DNA of 11,340 nucleotides, from the NCBI GenBank assembly GCA_900543525.1, contig UQRS01000067.1, positions 1 to 11,340 of the forward strand, in the 5' to 3' direction. The position numbers and the translations under genes are program-made. This DNA comes from an uncultured Oscillospiraceae bacterium. Its GTDB lineage: Bacteria; Bacillota; Clostridia; Oscillospirales; Acutalibacteraceae. Positions 7,287-11,340 of the stretch are shown here, piece after piece. Position 1 is the first letter of the stretch. Each line of letters starts with the position of its first letter. The notes beneath the pieces were generated by a model that was given only the letters and a program-made list of their open reading frames with translations, was not told the DNA's origin and searched no databases.

Positions 7287-9752
7287 TTATCCGGCGACAA
7301 TCTTCGCCCGCAGCGCCACCACGTCAGAGACGGTCAGCAGCTCGTCGGCATCGTCGAGGTTTCCGGCCGCAAGCTCGCGGTCACTCCACGTGCCATTCAT
7401 AATCAGCTGCCGCAGCGCCACCACGTCAGAGACGGTCACCTCTCCGTCGTCATTCACATCGCCGGAAAGGATCGGCTTCTCTCCACCGGTAATCTGCACC
7501 GACGCGGTCACCGTGATGCCGTCGGGATTGCGCCAGTCGGTTCCATCCAGCGTCAGGCTGCCGGTAATCGTCTGTTCGCCCGCGACCTCCGGCCGATAGG
7601 CGGAGGCATCCCACGCAACCGGGCAGAGAACCTCTATCCCGCTGCTGAGCACAACCTGCACCTTTTCCGGCAGATCGAGGTCGGAAAACGCCGTGCCCGC
7701 CTCGGCCGAGAGAGCCGGAGAAGCACTCGCGACGCCGCGCACCATATACAGCGCGTCGTCGGTCGGAAGCGGCTTTCCGCTGTCGACATACAGCGAAATT
7801 TCCGCAAGCTGCATCTTGTGTTCGCCGGTCTCGGTCGGAATTTTATCATAGTCGATGTGCAGCTTGTAGTAGGCATAGGCCGTCGGCTCTGCAAGGTCGA
7901 AAACCGTCTCTGTGCTGTTTGCCTTCGGCAGATCCGTGCAGCCGACCTTGGTATCCATCGCGGTCCAGTTCTCTCCGTCGGCAGAGCCGTAGAGAACCCA
8001 GTCGGTAGGATTCCGGCTGGAGTACCGAGCCGTATCGCCCCCCGTAGTCAGGCTGTAGCGCACCGCCTCCACCGGGCCGGCCGTAACCTTCCAAACGATA
8101 TCCGCGGTGCTGATCGCCGGCTTGGAATAAAGCTTGGTGTTCCCCTTGCCGTCAAAGGCTTTTTCCACGCCCTCGTTGTTGTTTTCTCCAAAGCGCGGCC
8201 CCGCCAGCACAGTCACCTCGGTCGCATTGTCGATTTTGCGCGTTGCGTCGGCGAGCGCGCCATAGACGCGGATGTTCTGCAGCGCGGCCGAGGCGGGCGC
8301 GTCGGCCATCAGAAGCTTTACATACCGCGCCTTGTGCAGGCCGTTCAGAACGGTATAGCTATCGCTGTTTGCGCCCGGCCGCAGAATATTGCCGGCCGTT
8401 TCCCAGCTGTTGCCGTCGGTGCTGCACAAAACCTCTACCGGGCCGGGGAGGCTGTTCGCCTCTCCGGTCGAGAAGGCGACGGCCGACAGGTTGGTGAGGT
8501 TCTCCAGCCCCAGCGTCACTTCCCAGAACACGCGGCCGCTGTACGCCCCGGAGGTGAGGCTGCAGGCCGCCGTTTCTCCCGTTTCCGTCCCTGCCTTCAG
8601 GTTGGAGGAGATCGTCGCCGTAAGGGCGAGATTCTCAAGGCCGTCCAGCACAGACAGGGTATTCGCACTCGGCACCGAAACACCGCCGGCGTACGAATTT
8701 GCCGGAATGTCGATGATCTTTTCCGCCGCGGTCTGCGGGACGGCGTCCTTGATCGGCCGCGCCTCACAATAGACGCCGAAATGGTCGGAGCAGGGATGGT
8801 TGTGATAGGTCTTTCCGTTATAATCAAAGGTAAACATGTCGTTGACAACGGTATACCGTCCCACCTCAAACATGCCCTTTGTCAGAAAGATAAAATCAAT
8901 CGGGCTTTTGGTGTAATCCACATTGGGGGTGGAGTTGATCTCCCCCAGATTGCCCGACTCCCATGCGTCGGGATTCTGATACTCGCAGAAGGTTTTTCCG
9001 CCCACCACAATGCTTTTGGCAATCTGCTTGGAATCGTCCATAATGCTGGTCATGGCCTCATGCACTGTGCTGTCCTCGGTCGAGTTGTAGTCGCCGGTGG
9101 ACACGGCCGGAATATTCCCGTACTTTTCACTGATCCGGGTGATGCGGGCCGTGATGATCCGGATGCCGTTCTCTCTTGCGAGGTCGCTGGTGTGATCCAC
9201 ATGGGTATTGAAGTGGATGTACCTCTCCCCTGTCTCCTGATTTTCCAGAACGGCATAGGTGCAGATGCGGGTGTTGGAGGCATTCCAGGCTGTCCCGGAC
9301 TTCTGATCGGGCGTTTCAGACAGCCAGAAGGTATCCGCCTCCAGCAGCTTATATTTATCCGCCTTATAAAAAACCGGCGCGAATTCGTTTCCCGTTCCGG
9401 TGGCGGTCAGATCGTCCGTGCCGCTGTCCCGGCCAACGCCGACATAAGCGTAGCCGCGCTTTGCCATCTCCGGCCGCAGATAGAGCATCCAATCGTTGGT
9501 TGCCTCCTGAAAGCCGACCGAGTCCACGTCATACCCCTCAATCAGCGTGAGCAGGTGCGCCCCCCGGACCGAGGTGGAAAAAGCGCCGTGGCTGGTGGTG
9601 TCATAGCGCAGGTTAAAGGACATCAAATGTAAATATTCCGCGTCGTCGGTAGGCGTAAAATCCTCCAGCGTAGCGCCAGCCGTCATCGAAAAGCTGAGCA
9701 AAAGCGCAAGGATAACCGCCACAGCGGACAAAAGCTTCGGTTTATACATCAT
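7287..9752 (-). CDS. Secreted EEP-family enzyme with discoidin, Ig-like and dockerin modules
   Basis: An 821-residue exported modular protein. The signal peptide spans 1-27, with cleavage expected after AGA (25-27). The EEP domain (about 40-332, EEP-1-like) keeps its Mg2+-dependent phosphodiesterase residues: N47 in SFNLR, E83 in FQEA, H184 in NTHVDH, D221/N223 in GDYN, D286 in PIDFIF, and SDH at 322-324. Two beta-sandwich discoidin (F5/8 type C)-like regions follow at about 346-500 and 507-657, then a bacterial Ig-like group 4 module at about 672-755. The type I dockerin (764-821) has two Ca-binding repeats, D765-D776 and N798-D810. Dockerins bind cohesins on scaffold or cell-surface proteins. 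The substrate could be nucleic acid, a phosphorylated sugar or a phospholipid. Two ATGs (9752, 9749) follow a GAAAGGG ribosome binding site 7 bases away; either may be used. Monocistronic. Confidence 0.9.
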   Translation of the reverse strand: MMYKPKLLSAVAVILALLLSFSMTAGATLEDFTPTDDAEYLHLMSFNLRYDTTSHGAFSTSVRGAHLLTLIEGYDVDSVGFQEATNDWMLYLRPEMAKRGYAYVGVGRDSGTDDLTATGTGNEFAPVFYKADKYKLLEADTFWLSETPDQKSGTAWNASNTRICTYAVLENQETGERYIHFNTHVDHTSDLARENGIRIITARITRISEKYGNIPAVSTGDYNSTEDSTVHEAMTSIMDDSKQIAKSIVVGGKTFCEYQNPDAWESGNLGEINSTPNVDYTKSPIDFIFLTKGMFEVGRYTVVNDMFTFDYNGKTYHNHPCSDHFGVYCEARPIKDAVPQTAAEKIIDIPANSYAGGVSVPSANTLSVLDGLENLALTATISSNLKAGTETGETAACSLTSGAYSGRVFWEVTLGLENLTNLSAVAFSTGEANSLPGPVEVLCSTDGNSWETAGNILRPGANSDSYTVLNGLHKARYVKLLMADAPASAALQNIRVYGALADATRKIDNATEVTVLAGPRFGENNNEGVEKAFDGKGNTKLYSKPAISTADIVWKVTAGPVEAVRYSLTTGGDTARYSSRNPTDWVLYGSADGENWTAMDTKVGCTDLPKANSTETVFDLAEPTAYAYYKLHIDYDKIPTETGEHKMQLAEISLYVDSGKPLPTDDALYMVRGVASASPALSAEAGTAFSDLDLPEKVQVVLSSGIEVLCPVAWDASAYRPEVAGEQTITGSLTLDGTDWRNPDGITVTASVQITGGEKPILSGDVNDDGEVTVSDVVALRQLIMNGTWSDRELAAGNLDDADELLTVSDVVALRAKIVAG
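7308..7438. repeat. Exact 29-bp direct repeat within the dockerin coding region
   Basis: Positions 7308-7336 and 7410-7438 are identical and encode the same stretch, TVSDVVALR, in both dockerin repeats. Flanking bases differ at once on both sides. Dockerins are built of two repeats, but exact DNA identity including third positions suggests recent duplication or gene conversion. Confidence 0.85.
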
Positions 9753-9784
9753 AAAAACACCCTTTCAAAAACATGGTTTTTTAT

Positions 9785-9793
9785 ATTGTAACA
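9785..9793 (-). promoter_or_regulatory. Possible promoter of the EEP-dockerin gene
   Basis: On the minus strand TGTTACAAT is an extended -10 (TGN plus TACAAT, five of six consensus bases). Seventeen bases upstream the -35 is weak (TGTAAA-like). It lies 33 bases from the start codon, which leaves room for the GAAAGGG ribosome binding site. It is the best candidate in the gap. Confidence 0.4.
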
Positions 9794-9867
9794 GCGCCCC
9801 TTTCTCTTTTACATAAAATTTTTGTCTAATAATAACAAATATTTGACATTCCACTCGCCGGAGCGTC

Positions 9868-9969
9868 AAGCGGGCGCACCGCTGCCTCTCCCTTCCCCGG
9901 TGAGGCAGCCCCTCGTCGGTCGGCGCGCCCGCTTCATTCCGGCAAAAAGGCCTCTGCCGGGACGAAGCG
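9868..9969. repeat. Two overlapping GC-rich stem-loops in the intergenic region
   Basis: First structure: AAGCGGGCGC (9868-9877) pairs perfectly with GCGCCCGCTT (9925-9934) and encloses GCTGCCTC (9881-9888) paired with GAGGCAGC (9902-9909). Second structure: CGCTTC (9930-9935) pairs with GAAGCG (9964-9969), enclosing CCGGCA (9939-9944) paired with TGCCGG (9955-9960). The two share 9930-9934, so the outer stems cannot both form fully. No T-run follows on either strand, so neither is a plain terminator. I recognise no riboswitch or RNA family. The element fills much of the 302-base gap 9753-10054, which otherwise holds only promoters. Confidence 0.7.
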
Positions 9970-10003
9970 AAAAAGAAAAATGTCATCCCAAGTGATTTTT
10001 GTA

Positions 10004-10031
10004 TTGACATTTCCACGAAGTATGGTATAAT
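10004..10031 (+). promoter_or_regulatory. Promoter of the tRNA-Met/tRNA-Trp transcript
   Basis: TTGACA (10004-10009) and TATAAT (10026-10031) both match the consensus exactly, with a 16-base spacer. The predicted start near 10038 is about 17 bases before the first tRNA. Confidence 0.88.
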
Positions 10032-10054
10032 AAATCTCGCGGTTTTCGAGGCAT

Positions 10055-10131
10055 GGGCCATTAGCTCAGTTGGTTAGAGCAACCGGCTCATAACCGGTCG
10101 GTCCGGGGTTCGAGTCCCTGATGGCCCACCA
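10055..10131 (+). tRNA. tRNA-Met (anticodon CAT)
   Basis: A 77-base tRNA with encoded CCA. The acceptor arm GGGCCAT pairs with ATGGCCC, the anticodon stem ACCGG with CCGGT, and the T stem CGGGG with CCCTG (one G-T pair). The anticodon CAT is at 10089-10091 and the discriminator is A. The first acceptor pair G-C rules out the usual initiator form, so it is an elongator Met. A lysidine-modified Ile2 tRNA also carries CAT and has a similar body, and cannot be excluded by eye. Confidence 0.93.
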
Positions 10132-10149
10132 GTTTCCCGCGGAATATAC

Positions 10150-10225
10150 AGGGGTATAGCTCAGATGGTAGAGCAGTGGTCTCCAAAACCACGTGCCGAG
10201 GGTTCGAGTCCTTCTGCCCCTGCCA
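10150..10225 (+). tRNA. tRNA-Trp (anticodon CCA)
   Basis: A 76-base tRNA with encoded CCA, 18 bases after tRNA-Met and surely on the same transcript. The acceptor arm AGGGGTA pairs with TGCCCCT (one G-T pair), the anticodon stem GTGGT with ACCAC, and the T stem GAGGG with CCTTC. The anticodon CCA is at 10183-10185 and the discriminator is G, as expected for bacterial tRNA-Trp. Confidence 0.95.
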
Positions 10226-10230
10226 AAAGA

Positions 10231-10266
10231 AAAACCAGTCCTTTTTGAGGGCTGGTTTTTCTTTTT
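10231..10266 (+). terminator. Terminator of the tRNA-Met/tRNA-Trp transcript
   Basis: AAAACCAGTCC pairs with GGGCTGGTTTT (one G-T pair) around a short T-rich loop, followed by TCTTTTT. It begins 6 bases after the CCA of tRNA-Trp. The A-run before the stem makes it partly bidirectional. From here to 10435 there is about 170 bases in which I see no gene or signal. Confidence 0.85.
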
Positions 10267-10435
10267 GGGCGGATGAGAGCACCTCTTCCAAAGCGCAGAG
10301 GTTGGCGGTTTACGGCGCATGTTTCCGACCTGCCTTAAATCCTCCTTACCGGCCGCAAAACGCGTGCAGTCGAACGATGTCGGCAGGACTTTCAGAGAGA
10401 TTTTGCAAAAATCCCGTTTTTTCAAAAAAATATTG

Positions 10436-10464
10436 TTGACAGGCGGCACGGCAAATGCTATAAT
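10436..10464 (+). promoter_or_regulatory. Consensus promoter of tRNA-Leu
   Basis: TTGACA (10436-10441), a 17-base spacer and TATAAT (10459-10464) match the sigma-A consensus at every position, and TGC precedes the -10 as an extended element. The predicted start is near 10471, about 12 bases before the tRNA. Confidence 0.93.
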
Positions 10465-10482
10465 AATCGAGCGCCCGAAAAT

Positions 10483-10566
10483 GCGAGTGTGCTGGAACTG
10501 GCAGACAGGCACGTTTGAGGGGCGTGTGTCTTTGACGTACGGGTTCAAGTCCCGTCACTCGCACCA
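10483..10566 (+). tRNA. tRNA-Leu (anticodon GAG)
   Basis: An 84-base class II tRNA with encoded CCA. The acceptor arm GCGAGTG pairs with CACTCGC, the anticodon stem CACGT with GCGTG (one T-G pair), and the T stem ACGGG with CCCGT. The variable arm TGTCTTTGACGT forms a 3-bp stem. The anticodon GAG is at 10517-10519 and the discriminator is A. tRNA-Leu genes are frequent integration sites, and mobile-element debris begins within about 110 bases of its 3' end. Confidence 0.95.
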
Positions 10567-10568
10567 TA

Positions 10569-10620
10569 TCGAGTGTTCTTAACCAACCTGAGAGTTGGAT
10601 GAGGACACTCGATTTCTTTT
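10569..10620 (+). terminator. Terminator of tRNA-Leu
   Basis: ATCGAGTGTTC pairs with the later GGACACTCGAT through a long stem with a small bulge or wobble. A secondary hairpin (CCAAC...GTTGG) sits at the top, and TTCTTTTTG follows. It starts right after the tRNA CCA. Confidence 0.75.
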
Positions 10621-10647
10621 TGCCCTTTTGTGCCTCTTCGTATGTAT

Positions 10648-10667
10648 GAGCAGGAGCTGTCCTGCTC
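10648..10667. repeat. 8-bp hairpin between tRNA-Leu and the recombinase remnant
   Basis: GAGCAGGA and TCCTGCTC form a perfect 8-bp stem with a 4-base loop. On the plus strand CTTTTG follows, a weak terminator at best. On the minus strand it stands 6 bases beyond the recombinase stop codon. It may belong to the end of the lost element or to the host; I cannot place the boundary. Confidence 0.5.
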
Positions 10668-10673
10668 CTTTTG

Positions 10674-11087
10674 TTATGCCGTTTTCGGCTCGGTTAAATA
10701 CTTGGTCGCGACACCTTTTCTGGTATCGGCGACGATATTCGGTCTGTGAGATACTTCGGGTATTTCCACGTACCCGACAAAGCGGTAATAGATAACGATT
10801 CTTTGGGTTCTGCTTTTGCCTTTGCCCTCTGTTTCAAACACATCAATGTGGTCGATGAGTTCATGCAGCAGCGGTGCGGTCAGTCTGTCCATTCGCATAA
10901 ACCTGCGGATTGCCGAAGTGAAATTTTCACGTTCCTGTTCGCGCTGTCCGCATTCGGAAAGCTTTTGACGAAGCGCCTTTATTTTTGTTTTCAGCTCCAG
11001 CCTTTCCGTTTCATATTTGTGGGACAACTGCATAAACCATTCGTCACTCACCTTGCCGATAGCATTATCCTCATAAAGCTTTTCAAA
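10674..11087 (-). pseudogene. C-terminal fragment of a large serine recombinase (N-terminus missing)
   Basis: About 137 residues remain of a large serine recombinase of the kind that moves Tn4451-like transposons and clostridial conjugative elements. The fragment begins at FEKLYEDN, runs through the SDEWFMQLSHKYE box and a Lys/Glu-rich coiled coil (LKTKIKALRQKLSE), and ends with the DUF4368-type tail (MDRLTAPLLHELIDHIDVFE, then VIYYRFVGYVEIPE). The catalytic resolvase domain and zinc ribbon, usually about 350-400 residues, are missing. A GTG at 11049-11051 could be called a start, but family similarity continues upstream of it, so this is a remnant. The frame stays open to a TAG at 11142-11144, but residues past about 11087 no longer look like the family. 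DNA is more AT-rich than the core genes to the left. Almost certainly inactive. Confidence 0.82.
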
Positions 11088-11340
11088 AGCAAAAACGCGG
11101 TCTGTATTTATCGTAAAAGAATTAAAACAAAAATTGCTCCGCTATGCAGCAGAGCAAGGAATAAAAAGTGGTATGATTTTTGTAACCCGCACAGGCAAGC
11201 CGATAAGCCGCACAAATATTTGGCGAGAAATGAAAGCGTTATGCGAGGAAGCAAACGTCAACCCGCAAAAGGTTTTTCCACATAACCTGCGCCATCTGTT
11301 TGCAAGGGTGTTTTACGGAATTGAAAAGGATATTGCCAAG
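11077..11340 (+). pseudogene. C-terminal catalytic fragment of a tyrosine recombinase/integrase, partial at right edge
   Basis: The frame is open from just after a TAA at 11074-11076 to the window end (88 codons) with no start codon at its head. KTRSVFIVKELKQKLLRYA is followed by GMIFVTRTGKPISRTNIWRE and FPHNLRHLFARVFYGIEKDI. This is the C-terminal catalytic half of a phage-integrase-family protein common in clostridial mobile elements. The beta-hairpin Lys in RTGKP and the HxLRH box (His and second catalytic Arg) are present. The first catalytic Arg and the DNA-binding N-terminal half are missing, and the Tyr nucleophile would lie past the edge. The N-terminal truncation inside the window makes it a remnant unless the assembly is wrong here. 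An ATG at 11173-11175 is internal and not a credible start. Confidence 0.8.
11078..11090. other. Palindrome at the junction of two truncated recombinase genes
   Basis: GCTTTT-C-AAAAGC is a perfect 6-bp inverted repeat around one base. Similarity to the serine recombinase (minus strand) stops at about 11087, and similarity to the tyrosine integrase (plus strand) begins at about 11086-11092. The palindrome therefore marks the breakpoint to within a few bases. Confidence 0.55.

Noticed and set aside
7818..9632. 604-codon open frame on the plus strand opposite the EEP-dockerin gene
   Set aside because: A shadow of the minus-strand gene, with no ribosome binding site or recognisable domain. The minus strand encodes a full modular enzyme.
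9868..9969. Riboswitch or T-box
   Set aside because: No conserved core of a known class (TPP, SAM, glycine, FMN, T-box) is seen, and neither strand leads from it into a terminator and a regulated gene.
9765..10061. 98-codon minus-strand frame in the intergenic region
   Set aside because: It runs from inside tRNA-Met through the stem-loop element, with no ribosome binding site and a low-complexity Phe run.
10066..10548. 160-codon minus-strand frame with GLEPRTDRL-like segments
   Set aside because: It is antisense to three tRNA genes. Such peptides are a well-known artefact of translating tRNA complements.
10746..11285. 179-codon plus-strand frame across both recombinase remnants
   Set aside because: It is antisense to the serine recombinase and in a different frame from the integrase, whose HxLRH box reads in another frame.
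1..11340. CRISPR array, toxin-antitoxin pair, defence system or biosynthetic cluster
   Set aside because: No regularly spaced direct repeats and no genes of such systems were seen. The only internal exact repeat of note is the dockerin coding duplication.

Overview
The window looks like chromosomal DNA from a spore-forming, Gram-positive anaerobe of the Clostridia, most likely Oscillospiraceae/Ruminococcaceae-like. The grounds are a GC-rich gene set, strong AGGAG-type ribosome binding sites, consensus sigma-A promoters often carrying an extended -10, encoded tRNA CCA ends, a BofC-like protein, clostridial-style class A and class B penicillin-binding proteins (PBPs), and a dockerin module. The assignment to a family is inference from these traits; no marker gene is present.

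Positions 1-2575, minus strand, read right to left. A small membrane-anchored protein with a BofC C-terminal-like domain comes first and has its own terminator. Next is a 143-residue all-helical protein that overlaps, at a TGATG junction, a class B PBP (peptidoglycan transpeptidase, SpoVD/PbpA type). Just beyond the PBP gene a minus-strand promoter fires off the left edge. Positions 2740-5496, plus strand, hold a bifunctional class A PBP (glycosyltransferase plus transpeptidase) with an extended -10 promoter, a hairpin at the start of its leader, a Ser/Thr-rich tail and a terminator. Both types of wall-building enzyme therefore sit on either side of a short divergent region. Positions 5588-7213, plus strand, hold a MATE-family exporter ending at a strong hairpin shared with the convergent gene to its right.

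Positions 7287-9752, minus strand, hold a large secreted modular enzyme: signal peptide, endonuclease/exonuclease/phosphatase (EEP) catalytic domain, two discoidin-like modules, a bacterial Ig-like module and a C-terminal dockerin. Its likely partner, a cohesin-bearing scaffold, is not in the window. From 9753 to 10054 there is no gene, but there are two overlapping GC-rich stem-loops and the promoter of a tRNA-Met/tRNA-Trp transcript with its own terminator. A tRNA-Leu(GAG) follows, with a near-perfect promoter and terminator.

Right of tRNA-Leu the DNA becomes visibly more AT-rich and holds only broken recombinase genes. A C-terminal piece of a large serine recombinase (minus) and a C-terminal piece of a tyrosine integrase (plus, running off the right edge) are fused head to head. 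Both lose their N-terminal halves within about 15 bases, at a short palindrome. I read this as a decayed mobile-element graveyard beside a tRNA gene, although an assembly junction is also possible.

The most unusual items are the dockerin-tagged EEP enzyme, the double-truncated recombinase junction, the coupling of a helical protein to a class B PBP, and the structured intergenic element at 9868-9969. I did not find a clear novel defence or biosynthetic system.
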